Positions 41,083-51,505 of a DNA stretch of 51,506 bases are shown in pieces (positions within the stretch are counted from its first letter, which is position 1; each line of letters begins with the position of its first letter). The position numbers were made by a program, and so were the translations under genes. Below the pieces are notes generated by a model that was not told where the DNA came from, made no database searches, and saw only the letters and a program-made list of their open reading frames with translations. The DNA comes from Nitrospira sp. CG24B (GTDB lineage Bacteria; Nitrospirota; Nitrospiria; Nitrospirales; Nitrospiraceae). Location: positions 1,657,295 through 1,708,800 of the forward strand of contig NEWS02000004.1 of the NCBI GenBank assembly GCA_002869845.2, written 5' to 3'.

Positions 41083-42168
41083 TCAGCCTCGTCCAAGAAT
41101 CTTGTGTGGTTCAACAGCAAAGGCGTGTGCGGCTTGCGCGGTCCCGTCTTCGAGAAGACGCTCATAGAGCGCCACATAGTCACGTGCCATCCGCTCCGCC
41201 GTAAACCGCTCATCAAAGGCCGCCCGACAGCGCTGTCGATTGATGAGGGAGACCTGACCGACTGCGTCCACCATTTCGGAGACCGTTTCGCAGATAAACC
41301 CGGTGGCGCCATGATCGATGATTTCAGGAATCGATCCACGTCGATAGGCTAACACCGGAGTTCCGCAGGCCAAGGCTTCGATCAGCACCAACCCGAAAGG
41401 CTCCGGCCAATCGTAGGGACACACCAACGCCATCGCATTGCCGAGAAAATCGTCTTTCTCGGCATCGGAAATCTCTCCAACGAACTCAATCAGTGGATGG
41501 TTGAGCAACGGTTCAATCTCCGCTTCGAAGTAATTCTGGTCGGCCGGATCGACCTTTGCCGCAATCCGCAAGGGAAGGCCGGTGCGTTTGGCGATTTCGA
41601 TCGCGTGGTCCGGACGTTTTTCAGGGGAGATCCTCCCCAGAAAGGCCAGATACCCTTGAGCCTGAGGATGAAACGTATAGAGATTTCGAGGAAGACCATG
41701 GTGGATGGTCGCCGCCCAGTTGGCCCAAGGCAACGGTTTGCGCTGGGCGTCTGAAATAGACACCAAGGGCATTTCCGGGAACTCACGGAAGACCGGTTCC
41801 AATTCGGGCAGATCCTGACGACCGTGCAAGGTCGTCACAACCGGAATGGTATTCCTGCGTGCCAACGGGAATCCGATGAAATCCAGATGTGAATGAATAA
41901 TATCGAAGCCTCTCGCCGCTCCAAGGCCCCGTTCCTGAAGCATCATCATCGGAGCGTCTCGGTTGAAGATACCGGTATTCAACCGGAGGGCCTGTGGGCA
42001 GATGGCTTCAAGCCGCGCGGCTGTTTCTGAGTCGCCGCTGGCAAACAGCGTGACGTCATGTCCCTGGGCAACCAACTCTTCCGTAATATACGACACAATT
42101 CGTTCCGTACCCCCATACAGCTTGGGCGGGACGCTTTCCCACAATGGAGCCACTTGTGCGATTCTCAT
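41083..42168 (-). CDS. GT4-family glycosyltransferase
   Basis: A 361-residue GT-B enzyme. N-terminal Rossmann domain begins MRIAQVAPLWESVPPKLYGG with TERIVSYITEELVAQGHDVT. The C-terminal nucleotide-sugar domain has FLGRISPEKRPDHAIEIAKR and the EX7E element EPFGLVLIEALACGTPV with GSIPEIIDHGATGF, the GT4 donor-binding pattern. It probably transfers a sugar to a lipid, trehalose/glycogen-related acceptor or a surface polymer; the substrate is unknown. AAGGAAGACTC precedes the ATG. First gene of the minus-strand unit that ends with the debranching enzyme. Confidence 0.87.
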   Translation of the reverse strand: MRIAQVAPLWESVPPKLYGGTERIVSYITEELVAQGHDVTLFASGDSETAARLEAICPQALRLNTGIFNRDAPMMMLQERGLGAARGFDIIHSHLDFIGFPLARRNTIPVVTTLHGRQDLPELEPVFREFPEMPLVSISDAQRKPLPWANWAATIHHGLPRNLYTFHPQAQGYLAFLGRISPEKRPDHAIEIAKRTGLPLRIAAKVDPADQNYFEAEIEPLLNHPLIEFVGEISDAEKDDFLGNAMALVCPYDWPEPFGLVLIEALACGTPVLAYRRGSIPEIIDHGATGFICETVSEMVDAVGQVSLINRQRCRAAFDERFTAERMARDYVALYERLLEDGTAQAAHAFAVEPHKILGRG

Positions 42169-42638
42169 GAGTCTTCCTTTCTTCCTCTCGTGATCGACTG
42201 CGTTCGGTCAGTTGTCGGCTTGTTCGTGATTGTGTGTGAGGGCCAGTTCGAAATTGTGAACGTCAAATGATCGGCTGGAGGTGACACACCAGAGTCTCGA
42301 TCGGGCACATGAGCCGTTGGTGTTGCTGGTTTGTCCGTCATTCATGAGCGTTATGCTACTCACCACAGCTTGTCCGGCTCAACGGACAAAACTTCTCGGA
42401 GCGAGCCGGAATATGTCCAGTCCTGGACGCTTGACTGAATAGTGAGCCTCATGGTTTGCACCCACCAGGAAAGAACCCCGCAGCTGACTCGACCTGATCC
42501 AAGCGTTTTACCAGCAACGAACATCGATAGCATCTCCACGGACGGGACATCGGGAACGCATCATCTCCCGTAGCGATTTCGACGGGTCCATACCCACCGA
42601 CGATGCCGCAGGAAAGGATTTTCTCGCGGAACATCCTC
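42169..42638. other. Intergenic region without recognisable gene
   Basis: 470 bases between the glycosyltransferase gene and the coiled-coil gene, both on the minus strand. It should contain the promoter of the glycosyltransferase operon and the end of the upstream unit. I see no repeat, hairpin with T-run or convincing small frame. Confidence 0.45.
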
Positions 42639-43871
42639 CTACTGACTGATCCGCGCTGCCTTGACGATTTTCTCTCCTCTGACCTGCTCCAGAAATCGAT
42701 CGGCTGGGACTGCCGGTGGAAGAATCCTGACTTCCTGCCAACCTTCGCTGACGGCTCCCTTGTGACCCTGCATTTCATGAACCCATTTGTCGATGCTTTC
42801 CTGACTGGTTCCATCGCTGAAGGTCACCCAGAAGAGAAACGGCATCTGCTGAGTCGCCTGGAGACTGTCAGCCATTTTCAAGAGCCGCTCAGGGCTTGGA
42901 TCGACAGCTTTCGATGCACTCGCCACTGCCGTCTGCAACTTAGACTTCAGCGCCTGGTTATATTCTTCCAAGCTGACGACTTCTTTGGAGAGACGATGAT
43001 TGTCTGCTGTAAGATTCTGGATGGCAGCTTCCAACTGCTCCTGCTCGACCCGCCCCCGGCTCGCCATCTGGCGTGTCTGGCGATCTGTCTCGCGACTGAC
43101 TGTTTCCAGCCGCTTTTCGATCTCTTCCCTGACAGTCAGCACGTTAGACTCGAAGGACTCCTGCGTAGACGACAGCTTGGCCATGGCCTGTTGCAGCTGC
43201 ACCACGCCTTTTTGTTGAGACCCGAGCGCGTCATCAACCTTCGTTTGCATCCGTGCCAGCTCATCCAGCTGTTGTTCAAATTTTGCCATGTCAGCGACCG
43301 GAGCCGGCGAGAGAGCTGCTGTTTGCACAACCGGAGATGGCGTACGGACCGATGTCCTTCCAGTCGTGATACGGTCAGTCACCAACCCAACGACAGCAAT
43401 TGCCAATAGCGCTTGCGTGAAGGCAACTATTCGCATTCCATAGGCCAGTGCCGGTTCCGGACGGCGGGCGACCACTCTGTCGGTAACATCGGCAATGCTC
43501 TTCCAGGCGCGGTTCCAAAAACTTGGCGCAGGAGTGAACAGCGCACTAAGCGTTCCCCCTTGTGCCATATTGTGCACAGAGAGCTCGACCGTATCAGCGG
43601 AAATCCGGACACGGTCCGTTCGATATCCACACTCGGGAGCCGTAAGCCCTCCCAAGAGCGTTCCATCTTCGGCGCGAAGCTGTACCGTTTCGATGTGATC
43701 GACGCACTGGACTTGCAGTGATGCACCGATCCCTGCGCCTTCAAGCTCCCCAACACGCCGCTCATTGACATAGACCTGTATAGGATCCGACCAGCCACGA
43801 ATCGTGGGCCGGCGGTTCAATGATTCAAGGAGTTGGGATCGATACGCGTCCAATTCCTCTTCGTGACCCAT
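42639..43871 (-). CDS. Membrane-anchored coiled-coil protein of unknown function
   Basis: A 410-residue protein. Residues 1-125 form a beta-rich cytoplasmic domain (for example IQVYVNERRVGELE), one helix near 145-165 (MRIVAFTQALLAIAVVGLVT) spans the membrane, then a Ser/Thr/Pro linker and a long coiled coil (about 190-325: KFEQQLDELARMQTKVDDAL, VREEIEKRLETVSRETDRQT) outside. The end (about 340-410) is a small mixed domain with FLFWVTFSDGT. AAGGAGG lies before the ATG. It follows by 50 bases the HTH-like gene at 43922, and the layout (regulator plus single-span partner) resembles sigma/anti-sigma pairs, unproven. Confidence 0.65.
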   Translation of the reverse strand: MGHEEELDAYRSQLLESLNRRPTIRGWSDPIQVYVNERRVGELEGAGIGASLQVQCVDHIETVQLRAEDGTLLGGLTAPECGYRTDRVRISADTVELSVHNMAQGGTLSALFTPAPSFWNRAWKSIADVTDRVVARRPEPALAYGMRIVAFTQALLAIAVVGLVTDRITTGRTSVRTPSPVVQTAALSPAPVADMAKFEQQLDELARMQTKVDDALGSQQKGVVQLQQAMAKLSSTQESFESNVLTVREEIEKRLETVSRETDRQTRQMASRGRVEQEQLEAAIQNLTADNHRLSKEVVSLEEYNQALKSKLQTAVASASKAVDPSPERLLKMADSLQATQQMPFLFWVTFSDGTSQESIDKWVHEMQGHKGAVSEGWQEVRILPPAVPADRFLEQVRGEKIVKAARISQ

Positions 43872-43921
43872 AACAACCTCCTTACCTTCCTACTGCATCT
43901 ACGCGCCCGCTAGCGCTCCCC

Positions 43922-44803
43922 TTACGGCCTCACCTGCAATTCCAGACGTGGTTTTTCACCGGTCAAGGATCCGCTGGATCCCAATCCCCAGGCCGTTTGC
44001 ATGCAATCAAGGCAGAGCGCCAGGTGCCAAATTCGATAATCGCAGCCATAACCCTGCGTGAACATGTCTCCCCATTGAGACCGTGAGAGACACGGATAAT
44101 GATCCGGCTCACTTTTTCGGTAATGCGCCTGCGCGACTCGGATCAGCCGCTCGGCGTCGCTGTTGAATCGTTGTCGTTGCCGCTGCTGCTGATTCCCAAG
44201 CTCGGCCAGCTCGGCCTTCGTGAGGCCCACTTCATCCATCGTGCGCTGCCAGCCGCTCTCACGCCACCGTCGAAAATTCTTGTAGATACGCTGGCTTTCC
44301 AACCCATTGAGTCCGGTCACCGCAATCACGTCCCCCGCGCCCCATCCATAGGAATGATGATAGAGCGCGATCAGCGCGTCACGACTGACGACCGCCCTCG
44401 CGACAAGCCCATCGAGATATCGACCGAGCGGCCGCAGCAAGTCGGGGTGATAACAAAATGGTTCCGGCTTGCTGTGCTGTTTGGCCACCAAGGAGTCGAA
44501 CAGAAACAAGGGCCGACAGGGGACTTCACTACGTCCACAGACTAGAAACCGTTCAAGATATTCAGAGCCCCAGCGCAACGCGAATTTTTCATGTTCGATG
44601 TCGTCGCTCCATTGGCCGGTCTCCCGTAAGAACCGCTTCGTATAACCCGTGGCCCGATCCAACAAAATCGGTAAGGCTTGCGAGACGACTTGATCGAACT
44701 CATCCGATGTCGAGACCACCTCTTCTAGGCGGTTTACCGTTGCCATACGATCAGCCATCACATGGCTTTTACTGAGCGTATTGTGCATTCTCGTCAGGCC
44801 CAT
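43922..44803 (-). CDS. Protein with an HTH-like segment, unknown family
   Basis: A 293-residue cytoplasmic protein. Residues about 155-190 (ALIALYHHSYGWGAGDVIAV followed by TGLNGLESQRIYKNFRRW) look like sigma-70 region 4: helices separated by a short turn and a basic recognition-like helix. The C-terminus is rich in Cys and Trp (YPCLSRSQWGDMF, LCLDCMQTAWGLG). I start it at the ATG at 44803, which has GGAGG six bases before it, rather than 44830. Not a clear sigma factor: region 2 is not apparent. Upstream partner of the coiled-coil gene. Confidence 0.55.
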   Translation of the reverse strand: MGLTRMHNTLSKSHVMADRMATVNRLEEVVSTSDEFDQVVSQALPILLDRATGYTKRFLRETGQWSDDIEHEKFALRWGSEYLERFLVCGRSEVPCRPLFLFDSLVAKQHSKPEPFCYHPDLLRPLGRYLDGLVARAVVSRDALIALYHHSYGWGAGDVIAVTGLNGLESQRIYKNFRRWRESGWQRTMDEVGLTKAELAELGNQQQRQRQRFNSDAERLIRVAQAHYRKSEPDHYPCLSRSQWGDMFTQGYGCDYRIWHLALCLDCMQTAWGLGSSGSLTGEKPRLELQVRP

Positions 44804-45081
44804 TGTGCCTCCATCGACACCGGAGAGCATTGGACAAATACTCCCACTCGCCCGCTCGTTTTGTCCGTTGCCCTGATCGTCGCACTCCTGGTAGAAATTT
44901 TCCGTTTACAGGTTGTCCCGGATAAACTGCACAGACAACGGTAATCCAAATCTTTCTCCATTCTGCAATCCCTCTCACTGCTCACGAGGAGCAGGCTTCT
45001 TACCTGACAGCATGATCGTGTCCCTTACCATTTCGTCCGAGTCGTTACCGACGAAAAAACCTGGCCATCACCTCAAATGTT

Positions 45082-45276
45082 ATGAGAACCAAGCGCTGGG
45101 GCCGCGTCATCCAGATCAGTTGTCGTGACACTTTCTTCATCTACGTTTGCAAGGGAAATGTGTTGCAGGAACACCAGAGAGTCTTTGAAGAACTATTTCT
45201 GAATACCGATAGTCTCTGGGAGCAGGCCGGACAGGGCCCGACCGTCGGAGACATAGCTATTCCACACTCCATATAA
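45082..45276 (+). CDS. Possible small protein of unknown function
   Basis: A 64-residue frame, MRTKRWGRVIQISCRDTFFI then YVCKGNVLQEHQRVFEELFL and DIAIPHSI. The composition is protein-like and it has the only good frame in the 44.8-45.4 kb gap, but the ribosome site (ATGTTATGAG) is poor and no family is recognised. It stands alone, pointing toward the convergent ATPase gene. The flanks, 44804-45081 and 45277-45396, show nothing I can name. Confidence 0.35.
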   Translation: MRTKRWGRVIQISCRDTFFIYVCKGNVLQEHQRVFEELFLNTDSLWEQAGQGPTVGDIAIPHSI

Positions 45277-45396
45277 TAATTAACCAGAATGAGGGGAGTA
45301 ATTACTAGTGCCTCGCCGGCTAACTCGGGTCGAGCGGATCACCCACGAAAGAGGGGGTTGTATCTACCGTGGAAGGCCCACGCTGGGAAATTCAAT

Positions 45397-48159
45397 TCAT
45401 TGAACGCCTCGGGCCTTCTGTAGCCCGGCGCTTGCTTGTCGATGAAACCACTTGATCGCTTCAACGATTGCCAACGGGAGAAGGGCCATAGCCACCATCA
45501 GTTCCCAATCTTCAATCGGCAACGGGGCGACCTTAAAGATGGGCCCCAGTAACGGAATGGTCAGAATGCCGACTTGCAGGACAAGAGAAGCCACCACAGC
45601 CCAGATGAGGGCATGGTTGGTCGTCACGCCCACGTGGAACAGCGACCACCGATCACTCCGGCAATTGAAGGCATGCACCAGCTGAGCAACGACCATCACG
45701 GTAAACGTCACCGTCCGAGCCTGCTCGATCGGCTGGTGCCAGACAAACAGGCTATACGAAAACGTGCTCAGGGCGATGACCGCCAACAGCAGACCCTCGC
45801 CGGCGATGGCCCACAACCGCCCACCGTCCAATAAGCGCGCCTGGGCCTGTCGCGGCGGCTGCTGCATCAGATCCTGCGCTTTCGGATCGACAGCCAGTGC
45901 GAGAGCGGGAAAACCGTCCGTCACGAGATTCATCCACAGAATGTGGATCGGCAGGAGCGGAAGCGGCAAGCCGAACAGGGTCGCGAACAGCATGACCAGC
46001 ACTTCGCTCACATTGCACGACAGAAGAAAATGAATCGTCTTCCTGATGTTGTCGAAGATGCCCCGGCCCTCCTCGACCGCAGCGGCGATCGAGGCGAAGT
46101 TGTCGTCCGTCACCACCATGTCCGACGCCTCTTTTGTCACATCGGTGCCTGCCATTCCCATCGCCACGCCGATATCCGCCGCCTTGATCGCCGGCGCGTC
46201 GTTGACCCCGTCACCGGTCATGGCAACAATAGCCCCGTTCCGCTTCCAGGCCTGGACGATCCGGAGTTTATGCTCGGCCGACACACGGGCGTACACACTC
46301 ACGCGCTCGACACGTTGCGTCAATTGCTCGTCGGTTAAGCCATCCAGCTCTGACCCGGACAACGCCTCCCCGTCAGCGCGATGCAGGCCTAATTCGCGCG
46401 CAATCGCGATCGCGGTCTCCTTGTGATCACCAGTGATCATGGAAATGCGAATGCCCGCATCCCGACAGAGGCGCACCGCCTCTGCCGCTTCGGCCCGCAA
46501 GGGATCCTTCATCGCGATGAGGCCGAGAAAGATCAGCTCGCGCTCGACCTCTTTGTCCGAACTCACCGGCTGGTCAAGGGGCCGATAGGCGACGCCCAGT
46601 ACACGGAGGGCTTGTTGTGCCAACGAGGCGTTGGCTTCACTGATCAGCTGCCGATGCACTTCGTCCAAATCCTCGATCCGGCCATCCAGTGTGAGGCGTG
46701 CCGCGCAACGTTTCAGCAAGACATCGGGCGCTCCTTTGCAGTACGCCATGCGGCCTTGCTCCGTTCGGCGGACGATCGTCATCATCTTCCGTTCGGCATC
46801 GAACGGCACTTCTCTGTCCAGTGGTGCCCGGCGTTCCAACTCAGCCTTCATGAGGCCGGCCTTCGCCGCCGCCACGAGCAGCGCGCCTTCCGTCGGATCG
46901 CCGATGATTTGCCAGGTCCCGTTCTCTTGCTGCAATGTGGCGCCGTTGCACAGCACGGCCGCAGTCAAAAGCTGACGCAATCCCGGCGTGAGAGGTGAGA
47001 GGTCAAAATACGCTTCGCGAATTTCCCCTGCCGGCTCATATCCCTCACCGGTCACCTCGAAGTGGGCGTTATCCATCATCACGCGCGTCACCGTCATCTC
47101 ATTCTTCGTCAAGGTGCCGGTCTTGTCGGTGCAGATCACAGTGGCTGAACCGAGTGTTTCGACTGCGGGGAGCTTTCGAATCAACGCATGTCGCTTGGCC
47201 ATCCTGGTCACGCCCATGGCCAGCGTAATCGTGACGACGGCGGGGAGACCTTCCGGCACGGCTGCCACTGCAAGGCTCACCGAGGTGAGGAACATCTCAA
47301 CCAGCGGTTCCCCCCGGAAATACCCGAGGGCGAACACGACTGTGACCACGCCAAGCGCCAGCCACAGGAGCGTATAGCCGAATTGTTCCAATCGACGCTG
47401 CAACGGTGTTTCGTCACGCTCTGCCTCGGCAGCCTTCTGAATCATGGAGGCAATCCGGCCCAGTTCCGTCTTGAGACCAGTCGCCACCACCAAACCACGG
47501 GCCTTACCAGAAACGGCGACGGTGCCCATGAAGACCATGTTGTGTTGATCGGCGAGCGGAACCTCGGTGGTTTCGAGCCGTTCCGCCTGTTTTTGCACAG
47601 GTGTCGATTCGCCGGTGAGTGAAGCTTCTTGAGCTTGGAAATTCGTCGCGTAGAACAGGCGTGAATCCGCCGGAATGCGGTCACCCGCTTCGAGGGCGAC
47701 CACATCTCCGGTGACCAGTTCCCGTGCCGGAATGGACTGCACCGCGCCGCCGCGAATGACGCGGGCCGTCGCGACCGACATCTTGCGCAGTGCCGCCAAC
47801 GATCGCTCGGCTCGGAACTCCTGCACAAACCCCAGCACACCATTGAGAAACACGATGGCCAGAATCGCCGCCGCATCGATCCAGTCTTCCAACAACCCGG
47901 ACACGATGGCCGCCCCGATCAGCACCCACACGATGAGACTTGAGAATTGCGAGAGAAAGAGTTTCAGCAGCGAGGGAGGAGGGGCGTCAGGCAGTTCGTT
48001 GGGACCTTCTTGCGCCTGCCGGCGTGCCGTTTCATCGACATTCAGACCAACGTTGAGGTCTGTTCGGAGTTCACCAGCCAAAGCTTCCGTCGGTTTGCCA
48101 TACCATGCCATTGCGCTCTTCGTCTCACTGGGTACCGGTAGTCTCTTCTCAATTCGCAT
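45397..48159 (-). CDS. P-type ATPase of the SERCA-like Ca2+ (P2A) type
   Basis: A 920-residue pump. N-terminal cation-ATPase domain [24 protein letters not shown] actuator loop, helix-4 motif [16 protein letters not shown] (about 300, as in Ca2+ pumps), [13 protein letters not shown] (Asp about 343), [18 protein letters not shown] and [10 protein letters not shown] (about 648). The C-terminal six helices are present (including the [20 protein letters not shown] motif of P2A). I start it at the ATG at 48159; the 48186 frame adds nine residues. Adjacent to a Na+/Ca2+ exchanger gene on the same strand, consistent with Ca2+ export. Confidence 0.87.
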   Translation of the reverse strand: MRIEKRLPVPSETKSAMAWYGKPTEALAGELRTDLNVGLNVDETARRQAQEGPNELPDAPPPSLLKLFLSQFSSLIVWVLIGAAIVSGLLEDWIDAAAILAIVFLNGVLGFVQEFRAERSLAALRKMSVATARVIRGGAVQSIPARELVTGDVVALEAGDRIPADSRLFYATNFQAQEASLTGESTPVQKQAERLETTEVPLADQHNMVFMGTVAVSGKARGLVVATGLKTELGRIASMIQKAAEAERDETPLQRRLEQFGYTLLWLALGVVTVVFALGYFRGEPLVEMFLTSVSLAVAAVPEGLPAVVTITLAMGVTRMAKRHALIRKLPAVETLGSATVICTDKTGTLTKNEMTVTRVMMDNAHFEVTGEGYEPAGEIREAYFDLSPLTPGLRQLLTAAVLCNGATLQQENGTWQIIGDPTEGALLVAAAKAGLMKAELERRAPLDREVPFDAERKMMTIVRRTEQGRMAYCKGAPDVLLKRCAARLTLDGRIEDLDEVHRQLISEANASLAQQALRVLGVAYRPLDQPVSSDKEVERELIFLGLIAMKDPLRAEAAEAVRLCRDAGIRISMITGDHKETAIAIARELGLHRADGEALSGSELDGLTDEQLTQRVERVSVYARVSAEHKLRIVQAWKRNGAIVAMTGDGVNDAPAIKAADIGVAMGMAGTDVTKEASDMVVTDDNFASIAAAVEEGRGIFDNIRKTIHFLLSCNVSEVLVMLFATLFGLPLPLLPIHILWMNLVTDGFPALALAVDPKAQDLMQQPPRQAQARLLDGGRLWAIAGEGLLLAVIALSTFSYSLFVWHQPIEQARTVTFTVMVVAQLVHAFNCRSDRWSLFHVGVTTNHALIWAVVASLVLQVGILTIPLLGPIFKVAPLPIEDWELMVAMALLPLAIVEAIKWFHRQASAGLQKARGVQ

Positions 48160-48338
48160 ACCGTCCCTTTCTCTAGGACTGTTCACACAGCAGGGTGCAT
48201 GCCATGCATAGCATTCGACTATCTGACGTCCCTACGCTGTTCACTGTGGCGTTATGCCACGTCGGTAAAAGGCTACGGTGGTCAAATGCAACACAAAGAA
48301 GGTGGGAGTACGTGGAGGAGTTGTTGATTGGTTTCTGG

Positions 48339-49355
48339 TTACCCGTTGAAGAGGAGCCAGAGCCCCAGGACGTAGACGACGATCATCAACAGACTATCCG
48401 GCCCAATCAGCCTGAACCGTCGTTCCGCCCGGTCAATGATCCCCATCAACCCGATGTTCATCATAATGATCGCCCACAAAGCCGTGAGCGCATGCGTTGA
48501 ACTCACGGTGCTTAAAAGCCCTCCCCCGCGATAGGCGAGATCCGCGAAGAAGAACGCTGCCATGTTGAAGGCATTGCTGCCGAACAGATTGCCGACCGCC
48601 AAATCGAATGCGCCTAGTCGAACCGCAGAAATCGAGACAACCAGCTCCGGCAACGAGGTGGTTATGGCAACCAGTGACGTTCCGATAAAGGTGGCGGTCA
48701 TGCCGCTTTCCTCCGCGATCCGCTCAGCCGACCAGGCCAACACCGGCGCCGCGATCAGCAAGACGAGGGCGCCGACGGAGAACCCTCTGACGGCATGACG
48801 GAGCGCATCGCGTCGCCCTCCATCGGAGCCAGGCTCCTCCGCCATACCCTCCACGACGGCTTTGTGTTCGAGTTGACGGCGCGCCATATCCTCTTGCCGA
48901 AACACCAGCCTCATCCCTAGCACATAGAGGATCAGAAGTATCAAACTCTCAAAGCCCACGCCAAGATGGACAACCTCGACTCGTAAGAGCACGAAAAACG
49001 CCGCGAGGGCCGTCAACACCATGGCAAGCGTTGCCGTCAACGTATGCCCCATGGCCGCCTGCTGCCAAACTCGCTTCTGACGGTACAGGAGGTCGATAAG
49101 CCCAAGCGTCAGCATGTTACTCATCCCGGCCCCGAAGAGGTTGCCAGCCGCCAGGTCCGGAGCATCGATCCAGCCAGCGCTCATCGTGGTAAAGACTTCC
49201 GGAAGGGACGTAGCAGCGGCCATCAACACGGCGCCGATCCACAATCGTCCCAAGCCGGTCAGTTCAGCAATTTGATCCCCATAGCGTGAGAGTTTCGTCC
49301 CTGCAAAGACAATCGCGACGGCGGAGACGACGAAGAAAAACCACGGGAGGAACAT
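48339..49355 (-). CDS. Calcium/sodium exchanger-family antiporter
   Basis: A 338-residue membrane protein with two inverted Na_Ca_ex repeats. Repeat 1 (helices about 1-150) has AAATSLPEVFTTMSAGWI and GNLFGAGMSNMLTLG; repeat 2 (about 195-338) has VAITTSLPELVVSISAVRLG and GNLFGSNAFNMAAFF, the alpha-repeat pattern with the conserved Glu in SLPE. A hydrophilic cytoplasmic loop of about 35 residues separates them. It swaps Ca2+ (or similar) for Na+ or H+. GGAG precedes the ATG. Downstream neighbour is the Ca2+-type ATPase, about 180 bases away. Confidence 0.88.
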   Translation of the reverse strand: MFLPWFFFVVSAVAIVFAGTKLSRYGDQIAELTGLGRLWIGAVLMAAATSLPEVFTTMSAGWIDAPDLAAGNLFGAGMSNMLTLGLIDLLYRQKRVWQQAAMGHTLTATLAMVLTALAAFFVLLRVEVVHLGVGFESLILLILYVLGMRLVFRQEDMARRQLEHKAVVEGMAEEPGSDGGRRDALRHAVRGFSVGALVLLIAAPVLAWSAERIAEESGMTATFIGTSLVAITTSLPELVVSISAVRLGAFDLAVGNLFGSNAFNMAAFFFADLAYRGGGLLSTVSSTHALTALWAIIMMNIGLMGIIDRAERRFRLIGPDSLLMIVVYVLGLWLLFNG

Positions 49356-49464
49356 GCTCGTGTCTCCGGAGGGGGCCAGAGCAAAAGAACACAGACCGCA
49401 AGCGGGGAATCAGCCAAACCAGCGGGGCAGCGACAGTCAGGTCACCTTCCTGCCTGAGGCTCGC

Positions 49465-49740
49465 TCACCATTGATTGTGGAAAAAGAGGAAGTATCCGAT
49501 CGCGACGACAATTGCTTGCAACAGGATCAACCAGCGCATGAGGCCCCATTTGGTCTCCGCTGTGGCTTCCTTCATTCTCATCATCGCTTGCAAAGAGGGG
49601 TCTGAGAAGATATAGGTCGCGACCACTTCCCTGGCGTCCTCCCGACTCATGTTTCCCTCAAGCTGGACCTGGTCCACCGCTTTGTTGCGATCGCCTTGCG
49701 ACAGCGCCTCCAATGCCTTCCTGGGAAGATCGTATGCCAC
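49465..49740 (-). CDS. Small protein with one C-terminal membrane helix
   Basis: A 91-residue protein starting at a GTG (49740) preceded by AAGGAGG. N-terminal half is a helical region (KALEALSQGDRNKAVDQVQL with EDAREVV), the C-terminal WLILLQAIVVAIGYFLFF is a transmembrane helix, so it is tail-anchored with its bulk in the cytoplasm. No family named; the helix pattern of the first half vaguely recalls L7/L12 C-terminal-type domains. Confidence 0.6.
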   Translation of the reverse strand: MAYDLPRKALEALSQGDRNKAVDQVQLEGNMSREDAREVVATYIFSDPSLQAMMRMKEATAETKWGLMRWLILLQAIVVAIGYFLFFHNQW

Positions 49741-49939
49741 TTTTGCCTCCTTCGTCGTCGTGGGGGAGAGTGTAGCAGAAACGATCGGCTCACGTCTTCC
49801 TGATTTCCGCAGTGACCTGAGTGAGACGCATGGGTACCGAGACCTAGATTCTCCCCTGGCCAGTTCCTCTATAAATGAGTGTGTGCTGCCCAAACCCCAC
49901 ATACCTCACACTCAAGGTCGGACCAGGGATGGATCCTAC

Positions 49940-49970
49940 GACTCAACTGGGTCCGCTCGTCAGTTGAGTC
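49940..49970. terminator. Perfect 10-bp hairpin in the intergenic region
   Basis: GACTCAACTG (49940-49949) pairs with CAGTTGAGTC (49961-49970), 11-base loop. It lies downstream of the methyltransferase gene (minus strand) and upstream of the small membrane-protein gene. No T-run follows, so it may be a regulatory or processing site. Confidence 0.4.
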
Positions 49971-50029
49971 TGATACCGAACCGGTTCACTCGCCGCCTCG
50001 ATCATCTTAGAACCTCTATGATTGCACGC

Positions 50030-50620
50030 TCACAGCGACACTCCATCAATCTTTTCGGCTTCATAGTAATTGTTTTCCCCTTCATCGACATGCGTGCGGA
50101 TCAGGCGAAGTCCATTGCGTTCGAGAGCGCGCGTGTACGCAATGCGACCGAGTGACCAACAGTCGAGACCGGTGGTGACATCCTGCCAGGTTCCGGTTTC
50201 GACAGGCGCCGTGAAAAGAAAATGCCCTCGTGGTTCGAGGATCTCCGATACACGATGGATGAAGGCTAGTTGCTCGTCCTCGCGTAGAAAAGACACGAGG
50301 CCGATCGAGATGACGGCCTCGAATGTCCGCCCAAAGTATTGACTGTCAAGGGCCGACGCGCATTGCGTGGGAATTGTGGGAAAACGTAATCGAAATTGTC
50401 TCAGCAATGTAGGAGAGGTATCGACCGCCCATACCGCAAGCCCGGAGTCCACAAGGACCTTCGTAATGGGATACCCTCCGCCGCAGGCGATTTCGACGAC
50501 GGAAGCACCAAATGGTAGAGATCTTGCCCAACTCTGAACAATCTCGACTCCCACACGGGATCGATCTCGATCCTCAAGATACGTCAGTGCCTGCGTTTCA
50601 TAGAACTGTGCCACATCCAT
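50030..50620 (-). CDS. Class I SAM-dependent methyltransferase
   Basis: A 196-residue protein. The AdoMet-binding loop VVEIACGGGYPITKVLVDSG (motif I), AVWAVDTSPTLLRQF (motif II region), and VISIGLVSFLREDEQLAF with HFLFTAP (motifs III-IV) mark a Rossmann methyltransferase. Substrate unknown; the YET and YLEDRD start is common in small-molecule or tRNA-type enzymes. The ribosome site is weak. Isolated gene. Confidence 0.82.
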   Translation of the reverse strand: MDVAQFYETQALTYLEDRDRSRVGVEIVQSWARSLPFGASVVEIACGGGYPITKVLVDSGLAVWAVDTSPTLLRQFRLRFPTIPTQCASALDSQYFGRTFEAVISIGLVSFLREDEQLAFIHRVSEILEPRGHFLFTAPVETGTWQDVTTGLDCWSLGRIAYTRALERNGLRLIRTHVDEGENNYYEAEKIDGVSL

Positions 50621-50737
50621 CGTCCGGTTGTTACCCTTCTTTAACAGCTTAACGTGTACGTTGCGTTTTTTGCAGCATCCCTATTCAGCGCCATGTCAGG
50701 CACGACTAATGCCCACTGCCATAGGTTTCACGAATAA

Positions 50738-51319
50738 TCAAAACAGCGGGTGATGGGGGGCAGATGAGAAGGGGGCGCCAGCCGGCACCTCGCCGGCATT
50801 GCCCAGAAACCGCCAGGCATCACCCTCTTTCACCAGATAGTGGACTTCACGAAACCAACTGTCGAGTGTGAGCCGCTTTCCTGTGGATTCGTCGGTGCCA
50901 TACAAACCACCCGTGCAGGTGACCTCTACACGGAGTTCGTCATTCACCCGCAGGACTTTGACATCGGAGAACAGATGGAGTGATTCTACGGCCTTGTAAT
51001 GCTCAAATACCTCGCCCCACACCCGCCGCACGTCATTATCCTTCAACCCATGGTAGTCATAGTTGGGCGCATAAAACCGCATGAGAGCATCTACATCTTC
51101 TTTTTGTAACGCCGCTTCTGCCCGCTCAAATGCCGCAAGCAGCCCTTTCACAACAGGATGGCGGAGCAGACCGCTTTGTGCGATGACTTTCTTTCCCTCC
51201 ACCTGTAACACCGTCTCTGGCAAGACTTGCACCTTGGCGGACGCCACCTCCGCCCCCAACAGCAAGCACAAGACCAGACCAAGACCAATACGCGCCTTCA
51301 GCTTGCCATATCGCCGCAT
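50738..51319 (-). CDS. Exported SnoaL/NTF2-like protein
   Basis: A 193-residue protein. The signal peptide (RIGLGLVLCLLLGAEVASA) sends it to the periplasm. The mature part has a cone-like NTF2 fold: AALQKEDVDALMRFYAPNYD and YKAVESLHLFSDVKVLRVND then VTCTGGLYG. Such domains form dimers and bind or convert small hydrophobic ligands. The Tyr-Asp/His elements are conserved in SnoaL-like hydrolases. The ATG at 51319 has GGAGG before it; the frame to 51358 is longer but not supported. Confidence 0.7.
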   Translation of the reverse strand: MRRYGKLKARIGLGLVLCLLLGAEVASAKVQVLPETVLQVEGKKVIAQSGLLRHPVVKGLLAAFERAEAALQKEDVDALMRFYAPNYDYHGLKDNDVRRVWGEVFEHYKAVESLHLFSDVKVLRVNDELRVEVTCTGGLYGTDESTGKRLTLDSWFREVHYLVKEGDAWRFLGNAGEVPAGAPFSSAPHHPLF

Positions 51320-51409
51320 CGACACCTCCATCAACGAAGCACATCGCCCGCCATGCAATCAGGCGAGCGATATTCCCAGCACTAGTATCGCTCCTGATTA
51401 GATGAAGGG

Positions 51410-51505
51410 CTAGGAGCGAAATGGCTGAACATCACCTGACTTACGCAGCATCTTGTTCACCTCATCAAGGTGCAGTTCTTCACCCACGATCATCTCTCGG
51501 GCAAA
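51410..51505 (-). CDS. 3' end of a ferritin-like (bacterioferritin-type) gene
   Basis: Only the last 31 codons lie in the window. The sequence FAREMIVGEELHLDEVNKML ending SGDVQPFRS resembles the last helix of bacterioferritin-type iron-storage proteins (EExHLDE). The Glu-x2-His pair would be a di-iron ligand. Its start is beyond the window edge. Confidence 0.5.
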   Translation of the reverse strand, partial: FAREMIVGEELHLDEVNKMLRKSGDVQPFRS

